Assembly: GCA_002686835.1 (NCBI GenBank)
Contig: NYYP01000018.1
Coordinates: forward strand, 35,533 to 82,642
Length of the DNA stretch: 47,110 nt
From: Opitutia bacterium
GTDB lineage: Bacteria > Verrucomicrobiota > Verrucomicrobiia > Opitutales > Seribacteraceae
Direction: 5' to 3'
Position numbers and translations under genes: made by a program. The first letter of the stretch is position 1; each line of letters begins with the position of its first letter. The notes below the pieces were generated by a model. It was not told the DNA's origin, made no database searches, and worked only from the letters and a program-made list of their open reading frames with translations. This document shows, in pieces, positions 39,224 to 47,110 of the stretch.

Positions 39224-39892
39224 ATGAAAAAAATTCTTGCACTGTTCTTTATTCCATTTTTGCCCATATCGCCCAATTTGATGGGGGAAGAACTACAGAT
39301 TGATCAAATTATCAAACTAGATGGCAAAATTACAGTAAATCAGGACTCGGAAAGGTGGCTGAAAATTACGGTTCCGTTTGTAATAAATCAGCATCCAGAT
39401 AAAGTTAGACTTGATCTTGAGGGTAGAAGACCAAAAAAAATTGAGGACTTGTTCAATCCTGACTTCCTTGACGGTCTTCAGATTAAGATATGGATTAGTT
39501 TCCTAAATGAATTTAATAGATCATTTACTCGGGGAGATCGAAAGGATGTACGTCTGTTTGACTACTACTCAGCAGAATTAGAATGTATGGTACTTGAGAT
39601 CGACCGCAAAACGAAAAAAGCTGAATTCTTATTTCCATCTGCTGTTGCTAAAATGAATGAGTTGGGGAACTACCCAAAACTGACCGGTTATGTTGTTGAG
39701 TTTAGTCGAAATGGAGAAACCTTTAAAGTTACGGATCAGGTAACCTTCCTAAATTACGACCAAGAGGAATATTTGGAAAAGTACAGAATGGAAGCGGTGA
39801 ACAAATCTTCAGAAAATGAAGGCGTGCTAATTCCCGCATACCTCATAAGTGACAATTATCTTAATGACCTTGGTCCGGTAGTCCGGGATTAA
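39224..39892 (+). CDS. Exported protein, probable Amuc_1102-like pilus-cluster component
   Basis: The 222-residue protein has a signal peptide (MKKILALFFIPFLPISPNLMG) followed by a soluble domain rich in beta strands (VPFVINQHPDKVRLDLEGRR; LECMVLEIDRKTKKAEFLFP; LTGYVVEFSRNGETFKVT). I cannot assign a Pfam-type family by eye. It stands first in the five-gene run at the position of Amuc_1102 of Akkermansia, a periplasmic OB-fold-like protein of similar size. That match is by position, size and export signal. ATG at 39224; the next gene begins 20 nt after the stop. It is divergent from the Nudix gene, so the operon promoter should lie at 39153-39223, where I see no clear boxes. Confidence 0.7.
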   Translation: MKKILALFFIPFLPISPNLMGEELQIDQIIKLDGKITVNQDSERWLKITVPFVINQHPDKVRLDLEGRRPKKIEDLFNPDFLDGLQIKIWISFLNEFNRSFTRGDRKDVRLFDYYSAELECMVLEIDRKTKKAEFLFPSAVAKMNELGNYPKLTGYVVEFSRNGETFKVTDQVTFLNYDQEEYLEKYRMEAVNKSSENEGVLIPAYLISDNYLNDLGPVVRD

Positions 39893-39912
39893 TAAACTAG
39901 TGCATATATCTC

Positions 39913-41664
39913 ATGGCTCAGCCAAGTGAGACAATTTTTAATTTGGGTAGTTCGCATATTTCAGCGAGCAAATTTTCGTTGCAATCTGGAAAACTATCTC
40001 TTGAGAGTTTTGAATTAATAGATTTGCCCATTGTTAGTGGCGGAGAACAAGACTGGCTTGATGCAGTTGAGGGAGCCATTAATGAGTTGGCATCCCTGCC
40101 GGGGTTTAAGTGTGATGCGAGCTTTATTTTACCTAGCAGCATTGTTCTGTCCAAAACATTGAGGGTTCCAAAGGTTGAAAGCGAAAAACAAAGAAAAGTT
40201 GTCGCCTTTGAACTTTCTCAAAAAATGCCCTTTCCCCTGGAAACATTACTTTGGGATTTTTTAGTTATTGAGGATGATGGAATTGAGCAGGAAATACTTA
40301 GTTTTGCGATCAAACCTGATGTTATTGAAAAACTTACCCAATCGATTTTCAGTAGTGGCATTGTTCCGGTCCGGTTTACACCGGGACCGGCTCTGGATTA
40401 TTGCTCACTGAAAGAAAGCTTAAAAACACAAGATAGTGATAGCTTACTTATAAACTTTGGAGCAAAGTCGACCAACCTAACCTTTTTTAGTTCTTCGGGG
40501 TATCTTTTAAGAAGTCTAAATTTTGGAGGAGGGCACCTTACAGAATCGATCGCAAGCTCATTTGGCGTAAATCAGGAAAAGGCGGAGGATTTAAAGAAGA
40601 ACTTCACCAACGAAAAAAGGGATGCTGATCCTACCGATAATGCCGTATCCATGTTACATGCGATCCAAGAAAATTTCCTAAATAAATACATGCAGGAAAT
40701 TTCACGATCCATAGTTACCTATAAGAGGCTCAAAAAAGGTAAAACCCCATCTCAATTAATCGTAACTGGCAGAACAATAAAGAGTGCTAATTTACTCCAG
40801 AGTTTAGCCCAGTCGCAGATGAAACCAATCAAATACTTTGACCCATTTACCCAGATTATTGTATCTGATACAATCAACGAATCTGATCGTTCGATCTTGC
40901 CTTTTATCTTTAGTGAGAGTCTCGGTCTTGCAAACCTGCTCATTTTAGAGCCAAAAGTAACTGCACTAAATCTTATACCAACCGCCAAATTGAAGCAGTT
41001 GGAAAATAAGAAGAAACTTCCATGGCTACTTGCCTCTGCATTCCTTATGTCGCTTATCCCTCTGCCCTGGTATCTGACACTTAGCGGAACTGAGAGAAAA
41101 TTAAATGAAGAGGCTGTAAATTTAAAGCGACAAACAGTTGAAGAAACAGAGAAACTCAATTTGTCCAAGAAGGAAAATGCCAACTTAGAGTTAATTAAAT
41201 CGATCAACAAGACGGCTGGCTCTCATATAAATCAACTTGAAATCCTTTCAAAAAAAGTGTTTTCGATTCAGGACTTTCTGAACAGTCTGCAGTTAAAGCT
41301 AGATGAAGAAATAAATCAAAACACCTGGATTGATCGATTTGAATTCCTCCCCCCAAGGCGCCAAATAACAGCACCTTTGGCCAAAAGGGAGGAGCAAAAT
41401 GCGTTGAGTGTATTGGCGAGAGTATCTGGTAGATATTTAGTGAAACCCGAGATTCAATTGTATGATTTGCCTGAAGATGATCGCAAACTTGCCCTGATTG
41501 AGGAAAGCGGGCGAATTCAAGAATCCCTCACCAAAGCAGTTTCTGATATCGGGCAAGTTGTAAATGTAAGCAAGAAGACATTTTCTATTGAAGGAAAAGG
41601 AGATTTATACAATCGCCAGTTTACCCACTTTGAATTTGATTTAGAATTGGATTTATTGAGATGA
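39913..41664 (+). CDS. PilM-PilN fusion-like inner-membrane assembly protein (Amuc_1101-like)
   Basis: The 583-residue protein has an actin-like PilM half. It begins FNLGSSHISASKFSL, followed by SKTLRVPKVESEKQRKVVAF (the PilM segment that contacts the N-terminus of PilN in other systems), then LLINFGAKSTNLTFF and LNFGGGHLTESIAS, the phosphate/ATP loops. Near residue 375 a single transmembrane helix follows (LPWLLASAFLMSLIPLPWYL), then a coiled coil (residues 395-450) and an alpha/beta periplasmic domain like PilN. So PilM and PilN appear fused in one chain. Starts at ATG 39913 and overlaps the next gene as ATGA. Confidence 0.85.
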   Translation: MAQPSETIFNLGSSHISASKFSLQSGKLSLESFELIDLPIVSGGEQDWLDAVEGAINELASLPGFKCDASFILPSSIVLSKTLRVPKVESEKQRKVVAFELSQKMPFPLETLLWDFLVIEDDGIEQEILSFAIKPDVIEKLTQSIFSSGIVPVRFTPGPALDYCSLKESLKTQDSDSLLINFGAKSTNLTFFSSSGYLLRSLNFGGGHLTESIASSFGVNQEKAEDLKKNFTNEKRDADPTDNAVSMLHAIQENFLNKYMQEISRSIVTYKRLKKGKTPSQLIVTGRTIKSANLLQSLAQSQMKPIKYFDPFTQIIVSDTINESDRSILPFIFSESLGLANLLILEPKVTALNLIPTAKLKQLENKKKLPWLLASAFLMSLIPLPWYLTLSGTERKLNEEAVNLKRQTVEETEKLNLSKKENANLELIKSINKTAGSHINQLEILSKKVFSIQDFLNSLQLKLDEEINQNTWIDRFEFLPPRRQITAPLAKREEQNALSVLARVSGRYLVKPEIQLYDLPEDDRKLALIEESGRIQESLTKAVSDIGQVVNVSKKTFSIEGKGDLYNRQFTHFEFDLELDLLR

Positions 41665-42680
41665 AAAAAAATATTTTATTATTTTCAATTCCCATCATTG
41701 TTGTAATTCTGCTATTGGGATTATCTTTTAATAAAATTAGCGAAATAGATTCGAAGAGAAATGATATAATAAATATTGAAAAAGAACTTAATTTTGTATC
41801 AAGTGAATTGGAAATAGAAAAACTATTTTCTAATGATTTAAACTTAGCAAATGACGAGTTAAAAATATGGATTGATCGGGGTAATTTACAATCGAAATTT
41901 TGGAGTGAATTTATTAATAAAGATTTAAACATAGCTTACAACCATTCGCCCAGATCATCTTCTTCAATAAATACTGAAATCAATAAATTACTTTCCTACC
42001 TGAGTAGAACATTTGATGGCAGGAATGTAAAATTAGGGAATTCGCAGCCAAGTGAATTATTTTTTTCCACTCAGGACTTAACTAAAGAAAAAAAATATGG
42101 GTTTGGATTTTCCGCATACGATGGTTTCTGGCCAAGTTTTAACAAAAGCGAGGCAAATATCATCTTAATCCAGGCAAACATTGTGAAAGAGATCTGTGAG
42201 TTTCTTTTAGATTCATTTGATTTAGGTGAATCATTCACATTGCTCTCAATCAAGCGGGAGGCAGCTGGTTCTGAGGATAAAAAACATATTGGCGACAGCC
42301 ATTATGTGAATACAAACCAAACAACTTACCTGCGGGATGGCAAGCTTGTCGCTTCTCATGTTTTTGAAATCTCGTTTACTGGTAAAACGCGAAACTGCCG
42401 AACCTTCATCAATCAATTACGAGCTCCATACAGCCTTCGGTCCTTGCGGGTTATGAGAGAGGAAAAAACGGATACCGAAAACCAATCGGACTCTGTTAAC
42501 AACGAGGAAGCGGGAGAGTCAGGTATTTTACCTATTGTCCGTGATATTTCATCAAAATTTACCTTAGAAATCGAGTATGTATATAAATCTGAGTCAAGTC
42601 TGCATAATCGAGTTTCAAAAATACTTCCTGTTGGTTCTGACACTGAAAAAGTGGAAGAAATATTAAAACAATTTAATTAA
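41661..42680 (+). CDS. Membrane-anchored periplasmic protein, Amuc_1100-like (PilO-like)
   Basis: The 339-residue protein has one N-terminal transmembrane helix (ILLFSIPIIVVILLLGLSF, residues 4-22), then a coiled coil (residues 25-75) and a C-terminal alpha/beta part with two likely ferredoxin-like repeats (ANIVKEICEFLLDSFDLGES; CRTFINQLRAPYSLRSLRVM). This is the PilO-type topology and the architecture of Amuc_1100, the Akkermansia protein known from host-interaction studies. Homology is inferred from layout and place in the cluster; I could not align them. The N-terminal half is very AT-rich. It is translationally coupled (ATGA) to the PilM-PilN gene. Confidence 0.75.
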   Translation: MKKNILLFSIPIIVVILLLGLSFNKISEIDSKRNDIINIEKELNFVSSELEIEKLFSNDLNLANDELKIWIDRGNLQSKFWSEFINKDLNIAYNHSPRSSSSINTEINKLLSYLSRTFDGRNVKLGNSQPSELFFSTQDLTKEKKYGFGFSAYDGFWPSFNKSEANIILIQANIVKEICEFLLDSFDLGESFTLLSIKREAAGSEDKKHIGDSHYVNTNQTTYLRDGKLVASHVFEISFTGKTRNCRTFINQLRAPYSLRSLRVMREEKTDTENQSDSVNNEEAGESGILPIVRDISSKFTLEIEYVYKSESSLHNRVSKILPVGSDTEKVEEILKQFN

Positions 42681-42684
42681 AAGA

Positions 42685-43944
42685 ATGAGAGTTAAACATA
42701 TAGAAAAATTCTCATTGGTGTTGGCAATTTGTTTAGTCGTACTGTCCTTTTTCCTGTTTTCTTCTTATTCTGCCAAATCTGAAAATAACAATTATAAAAA
42801 TGACCTTTTTGAATCTAAAAAAAGATCTGGCACTGAATATTTTATTTTTAGAAAAGAAATTTCTATCATGCCTGGAGAACTTTTATCTTTTTACAATGAA
42901 GAGAGTGAACTTGCAGAGTCTTATGAAGTACAAAATATACTCATTCCCTCCAGGCAGGAGATCGAAATTATTACAGAAGATAAGAAAATAAAGGGCACTT
43001 CAAGACAAGAGGTCATTTTTGAGAAAAACTGGAGATCTTTGCCTGGTGTATTTTCGATCAGGCAAAACAAAGAAACGATCCAGATTAAACTATCTGATGT
43101 GGTTGGTATAAGGGGTAAATTATGGTTAAAGATCGATGCTAACCTTAAAACCCTAAACGATGAGGATTTGACAGTGTCTTTTTATCAAAAAACTACCCAT
43201 TCTCAAACAGAAGCTCATTTACCAGAGAGACTCAAATGGATTAACTCAGGAACAGAGGAAAACCAATCTGCATATGATTTGTTTACTCCTCCCATTATCT
43301 ACATTCACAACGGGGAATTGACCACAAGGCTACCAGAAAAAGAGGTAAAGGAGGAAAAAATAGAACCTTTTGGCCTATCCCTCGTAGGGGTTACGAAGTC
43401 AGAATATCCACTAAGGCTAAAAAGTTGGGTTGGAAACACTCCTTATTTTGAAGACCTTGCGACCATTGAAGATGGAACAGGAAAAATTATTCGTAATCGT
43501 ATTGAAGTTGGGAAACCTCATAAAAGAGTGGAAGACCGCAAACCAGGACAACAAAGCTTTGAAATTTGTGACAGCAATGATACTGATAAAATCTTCACGG
43601 TTCAGTATTTTGCTGTGCAGCAATACCGCAACCCCGAGACTGGCGGGTTAAAACCGGTTGGTAGAGCCATGATCCAAGACCACAAACTGGGGGGCAAACC
43701 TTTTGAAATAAATACCCTAATGAAGGGCGTTTATGCAGGGAATATGACTTTTAACTTCATGGCAAGCTTGCCTGGCCTTGACCCGAAGGAATTTAGCTTT
43801 TCAAGTTCTGACTCTCTCGCAACACTGGAGTATGGAGGAAGAAAATATCTGGTATCTGAAATCGATTTGGAAAGCAAAACCTTACGGGTCACCAAACAGG
43901 ACCCCAGATTGGAGGAAGATTCATACCAAACATTTTCTTTTTAA
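42685..43944 (+). CDS. Membrane-anchored protein, Amuc_1099-like
   Basis: The 419 residues begin with one transmembrane helix (LVLAICLVVLSFFLFSSYSA, residues 11-30) and continue as a soluble, beta-rich periplasmic region. Segments such as FGLSLVGVTKSEYPLRLKSW and the C-terminal GGRKYLVSEIDLESKTLRVT are periodic and PilP-like in character. I do not recognise a named family directly. Position between the Amuc_1100-like gene (4-nt gap) and the secretin matches Amuc_1099. The role is probably to link the inner-membrane assembly to the secretin. ATG at 42685; the secretin begins 108 nt after its stop. Confidence 0.72.
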   Translation: MRVKHIEKFSLVLAICLVVLSFFLFSSYSAKSENNNYKNDLFESKKRSGTEYFIFRKEISIMPGELLSFYNEESELAESYEVQNILIPSRQEIEIITEDKKIKGTSRQEVIFEKNWRSLPGVFSIRQNKETIQIKLSDVVGIRGKLWLKIDANLKTLNDEDLTVSFYQKTTHSQTEAHLPERLKWINSGTEENQSAYDLFTPPIIYIHNGELTTRLPEKEVKEEKIEPFGLSLVGVTKSEYPLRLKSWVGNTPYFEDLATIEDGTGKIIRNRIEVGKPHKRVEDRKPGQQSFEICDSNDTDKIFTVQYFAVQQYRNPETGGLKPVGRAMIQDHKLGGKPFEINTLMKGVYAGNMTFNFMASLPGLDPKEFSFSSSDSLATLEYGGRKYLVSEIDLESKTLRVTKQDPRLEEDSYQTFSF

Positions 43945-44052
43945 TCATCAAGGCACATGAAGATTCTTTATAGATTGACCCAACGGATTTTCTGTATGGA
44001 ATCCACAAGGGTTGCGTTAATGTAATTTCCAAAGCCTTTCATACTGTTCCTA

Positions 44053-47000
44053 ATGTTTCTTGCCAAAAACTATATTCCTAAGTTGTTTCAGCAATTTTTG
44101 TTTATTTGGCCAATTTTGTATTTGGCAGTAAATATACAACTATATTCCCAAGGCTTACCCAAAATTGACCTTCCCGCTCAGGCTGCTCCGCCACTACCTC
44201 AAACACCTGCCCGTTCAATAACTGCCGCGGAGATTGGGCCCAATACCAACCTGGTTTTGCTTCTGGATCAGATCCGCACTTTAACTAATGATGGTCAACT
44301 ACAGGAAGCACAAAAAATAGCCTCTTCTGCTTTGGAAAATTTGAACCAAAGCGAGCAAAACGAATTTTACTTACGGCAGATTAAGGCAGAGGAAACCAAA
44401 CTTTATTTTAAGTTGGCAAACCGTGCGATGCTCAACAAGCAATATTCCCAAGCAAGCCAGTATATCGAGCGATACCGAGAAAATGTTGCCCGAGAATTGG
44501 AAAGCCGAAAAATTCGTCGTGAAATAAAAACAGAACTTAAGGATAAGCAGGATGTAAGCCTTGTGGGAAGATTGGTGGAAGAGCTGGATCAGGCCAAAAA
44601 AGACCTTGCCCAGATTAGGGCTAAAACTGGACTGCCCAAAGATGATGCACAACCGGATTTGGAGCGTTTGGTTGAGGAAGAAAAAGTACAGATGGAAAGG
44701 TCATTAATGAGTGCGGAAAACCTTTTACGAAAAGCAAGGTTTGACTCTGCTCAGGGGAGGTATGACCTTGCGGATGACCATTTAAACGAGGCACTGGGTT
44801 TATTAAGTCCAAGTGCTGGAACGATTGCAATGATCAGCGACCTTTACAAGGCCAAGCAGCAAATCATTTGGTACCGTGTGGGGGAGGCGATGCTGAAAGG
44901 AAAGGTTGCGGAGGTGCAAGAGCTTACCCTCAATTACAAAGAGACGGAAGAATCGAGAAGAAAACTGGAAACGAACACGCTGGGTATATCCGCCGAGATT
45001 GATTTCGATGCAGAGATTAGAAAAGCCAACGAAAAAAATAAGGAACAGGCAAAATTTGCTGAAGAAATGCTTGATGAGTCCAAAGACCTGATAAAAGAGA
45101 AAGAATATGACCGGGCTGAAAAAATTCTTCTTAAGATTTCCAATTTTTTAGAGCCAAGTACTCTTACCTGGCCGTTGATTCTTGAGGCCTCTCTTATTAA
45201 AAACCGTATAAATTTAGCGAAAGCCGATGATGCCAGAAAAAACAAAGATTGGGATAAAGCACAGGAGCTTTTAGACGAATTTCGCACAGGGTTTTACTCC
45301 GACCGGAATATTCAGGGGGACACCCTTACCTATGGTCGACCTGGCCTCAAAGAAACAGAAGGCGAAGATGCGATGAAAGAAGAGCTGGCCCTTGCCGATA
45401 AAGAATTGGCGAAAATCAGGAAAGATCAAAGTAATCCTTTCATGCGGGATATTACCGAATTTACTCCGGACTGGAAACAGCAGCAGGAACAACTTAAAGA
45501 GTTGCTGATGCGTGCCAAAGTGCAATTTATTAATGGTGATTTAACAGGAGCAACAGAGACTTACCGAGTGGTTGAAACCCGTTATAGTGATAACTTTGAA
45601 GCCAAAGAAATGCTCAAGCGAATATCACAAATGCGGCAGCAGGAAAGCTATTTGGGGTACATCAAAACACGCCAGGAAATGCTTGAAGAAATCGAGCGTG
45701 AATGGGAGCGGCCCAAAGTATTTGACCGACAAATAGAAGAAACACAAGAGGTGGAAGAAGGGCCGAGTAATATTGAGGCAAAACTTAAACTTATTGAAAT
45801 TCCCGGAGTTGACTTTTTTAATTCACCCTTGTCCGAAGCAATGACGGAGCTGCAAAGACAGGCTCGTTTATTTGACCTGACTGAACCTGACCCTGCGAAA
45901 AAAGGTCTCAATATCATACCACTTATTGGAGAGGAAGAAGAACCGACGGTGAATATCAAACTCAATGCGATGGCACTGGGTAAGATGATTGAATTTATCA
46001 CCGAGATGGTTGGTTGGACATTTGATATTCGTTCCGATGCGGTAGTTATCCAAAAAACTGGCGGTACTTTTAAGGGCCGACCTTTGGAGACGGAATTTTA
46101 CCAGATGAACCCCGGAACTGTTCAACGGCTAACTGGAAGCAGTGGTGGAGGTGCCGCGGATGCGGATCCATTTGCTCCAGCTGGAGGCGGTGGTGGAGAT
46201 GGTGGTGACGAAGGTATTAAAATCCGGGCTTTCCTGGAAAATACAGGAATTCCTTTCATTGATGCCAAGGGACATAAATTTGCATTTGACGGTTTTCAAA
46301 TGATTATCACCCATGAGCGTCGATATTTAGATTTGATTGAGAGAATACTCTCCAAGCTCGACGAGGAGTCCAGCAAACAGGTGGAAATCGAAGCAAAGTT
46401 TTTGGAGGTGCAAGAAGGAGCTTTAGACGAAATTAGCTTTGATTGGTCATATTCATGGGGAAATGCTAATACTTTTTTGGACGAGAGTGGTTACCCAGCT
46501 AGGGATTCTATGGGAAGGTACATCAGGTCTTATGAGAAGGTTTTAACAGGAAATACCAGAACCCTAGCAACAGCTCATTCACCTGCTGGTATTTCTCGAG
46601 ATACGGTAATTAGTATGCCTGATAACCCGGATGCTAGCATGAATATTCCTAATCCCATTCCAAATTTGCCAGGGAAGATAGGTATTGGGGCCGGTGTTTC
46701 GCCATTGACCAACTTTACTTTGACTAAGGAAGGCAGCATCGGAGAAGTTGATCGAAATGAGATGATTATCGGAAGTAGTCAGGCGGCATTGATGATTAAT
46801 GCACTAAAACGCAAGCAGGGAACCGATTTATTAAGTGCTCCTAGAGTGACTGTCATGGACGGCCAATCTGCTACGATAACGGTTGCCCAAGAGTTTATTT
46901 ACCCGACCGAATATGAACCGGCACCGGCACCAACTATTGGGGGAGGTGGGGGTAATAACGACGGGGGAGGATTGGGTGGAGCCATACAAATCCAGTCGGC

Positions 47001-47110
47001 TATTCCCCAATTTGAGACAGTTGCCCCTTTAGATGAGCAACCAGGTTTTAGGGAAGTAGGAGTTGTTCTAAATGTTACCCCAACCATTGAAAAATATAAT
47101 TCTATCAATC
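44053..47110 (+). CDS. Secretin with long TPR-like N-terminal region (Amuc_1098/GspD-PilQ-like), cut by window end
   Basis: From the ATG at 44053 (MFLAKNYIPKLFQQFLFIWP) the frame stays open to the window edge, giving at least 1019 residues. A signal segment covers residues 1-33. Residues 60-590 are helical, TPR/coiled-coil-like, with repeated AQ-x-L-L motifs (ARFDSAQGRYDLADDHLNEA; YDRAEKILLKIS; KNKDWDKAQELLDEF). An N0/STN-like domain lies near 634 (IKLNAMALGKMIEFITEMVG), then a Gly-rich loop, and the secretin core from about 775: VEIEAKFLEVQEGALDEISF, SAPRVTVMDGQSATITVAQ and VGVVLNVTPTIEKY. Outer-membrane channel of the cluster. The 3' end is missing. Confidence 0.93.
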   Translation, partial: MFLAKNYIPKLFQQFLFIWPILYLAVNIQLYSQGLPKIDLPAQAAPPLPQTPARSITAAEIGPNTNLVLLLDQIRTLTNDGQLQEAQKIASSALENLNQSEQNEFYLRQIKAEETKLYFKLANRAMLNKQYSQASQYIERYRENVARELESRKIRREIKTELKDKQDVSLVGRLVEELDQAKKDLAQIRAKTGLPKDDAQPDLERLVEEEKVQMERSLMSAENLLRKARFDSAQGRYDLADDHLNEALGLLSPSAGTIAMISDLYKAKQQIIWYRVGEAMLKGKVAEVQELTLNYKETEESRRKLETNTLGISAEIDFDAEIRKANEKNKEQAKFAEEMLDESKDLIKEKEYDRAEKILLKISNFLEPSTLTWPLILEASLIKNRINLAKADDARKNKDWDKAQELLDEFRTGFYSDRNIQGDTLTYGRPGLKETEGEDAMKEELALADKELAKIRKDQSNPFMRDITEFTPDWKQQQEQLKELLMRAKVQFINGDLTGATETYRVVETRYSDNFEAKEMLKRISQMRQQESYLGYIKTRQEMLEEIEREWERPKVFDRQIEETQEVEEGPSNIEAKLKLIEIPGVDFFNSPLSEAMTELQRQARLFDLTEPDPAKKGLNIIPLIGEEEEPTVNIKLNAMALGKMIEFITEMVGWTFDIRSDAVVIQKTGGTFKGRPLETEFYQMNPGTVQRLTGSSGGGAADADPFAPAGGGGGDGGDEGIKIRAFLENTGIPFIDAKGHKFAFDGFQMIITHERRYLDLIERILSKLDEESSKQVEIEAKFLEVQEGALDEISFDWSYSWGNANTFLDESGYPARDSMGRYIRSYEKVLTGNTRTLATAHSPAGISRDTVISMPDNPDASMNIPNPIPNLPGKIGIGAGVSPLTNFTLTKEGSIGEVDRNEMIIGSSQAALMINALKRKQGTDLLSAPRVTVMDGQSATITVAQEFIYPTEYEPAPAPTIGGGGGNNDGGGLGGAIQIQSAIPQFETVAPLDEQPGFREVGVVLNVTPTIEKYNSIN

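Noticed and set aside
43957-44025. 22-codon ORF (MKILYRLTQRIFCMESTR...) between the Amuc_1099-like gene and the secretin
   Set aside because: It has no ribosome binding site or recognisable content, and is short enough to be chance in a 108-nt gap.

Overview
The window looks like a chromosomal segment of a free-living member of the Verrucomicrobiota, probably Opitutae-like. This is inferred from gene content and overall AT-richness; no rRNA is present to prove it. The strongest lineage marker is the five-gene cluster at 39.2-47.1 kb, whose order and architecture match the Akkermansia Amuc_1102-1101-1100-1099-1098 pilus/secretin cluster. Most of the window is housekeeping DNA. I see no insertion sequence, prophage or CRISPR array.

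Layout. (1) 1-3523, minus strand: a translation/transcription operon reading tRNA-Thr, tuf, tRNA-Trp, secE, nusG, rplK, rplA, rplJ (cut by the window edge), with a good promoter upstream. (2) 3672-4490: tRNA-Gly and a HisN-type phosphatase. The phosphatase overlaps at its start codon with a divergent DEDDh exonuclease (4481-5002). (3) 4982-9998: gyrB-gyrA on the minus strand, preceded by a 445-nt gene-free stretch. (4) 10.4-16.4 kb: an SLC13/TrkA-C transporter, hemB, an acidic unknown protein, pyrD, a MORN-type unknown and an unusual tRNA-Leu with anticodon AAG. (5) 16.5-20.8 kb, minus strand: a tightly coupled operon HAD phosphatase-pyrB-pyrC-like-CPBP protease-tsaE. The pyrC-like protein has lost most metal ligands of dihydroorotase and is probably a structural partner of PyrB. 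(6) 20.8-30.3 kb: prfA-prmC, Prc protease, rhomboid, a short ComEC, a KamA-type radical SAM enzyme, dnaN and a small RelE-like protein. The AT-rich gap upstream of dnaN holds three DnaA-box-like sites and is a candidate replication origin. (7) 30.4-35.2 kb: an envelope-sugar operon kdsD-ftsB-UDP-sugar pyrophosphorylase-phosphohexomutase. (8) 35.2-39.2 kb, minus strand: pdhA-pdhB-pdhC and a Nudix hydrolase. (9) 39.2 kb to the end: the Amuc_1098-1102-like secretin/pilus assembly operon, cut inside the secretin.

The genes cover information processing (ribosome, EF-Tu, gyrase, clamp, RF1 and its methylase), pyrimidine synthesis (pyrD, pyrB, pyrC-like), haem synthesis, envelope building (kdsD, UDP-sugar enzymes, FtsB, Prc, rhomboid) and a trans-envelope machine. 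The best leads are the verrucomicrobial secretin cluster with its PilM-PilN fusion and long TPR-like N-terminus, the pseudo-dihydroorotase, the tRNA-Leu(AAG), and the candidate oriC.
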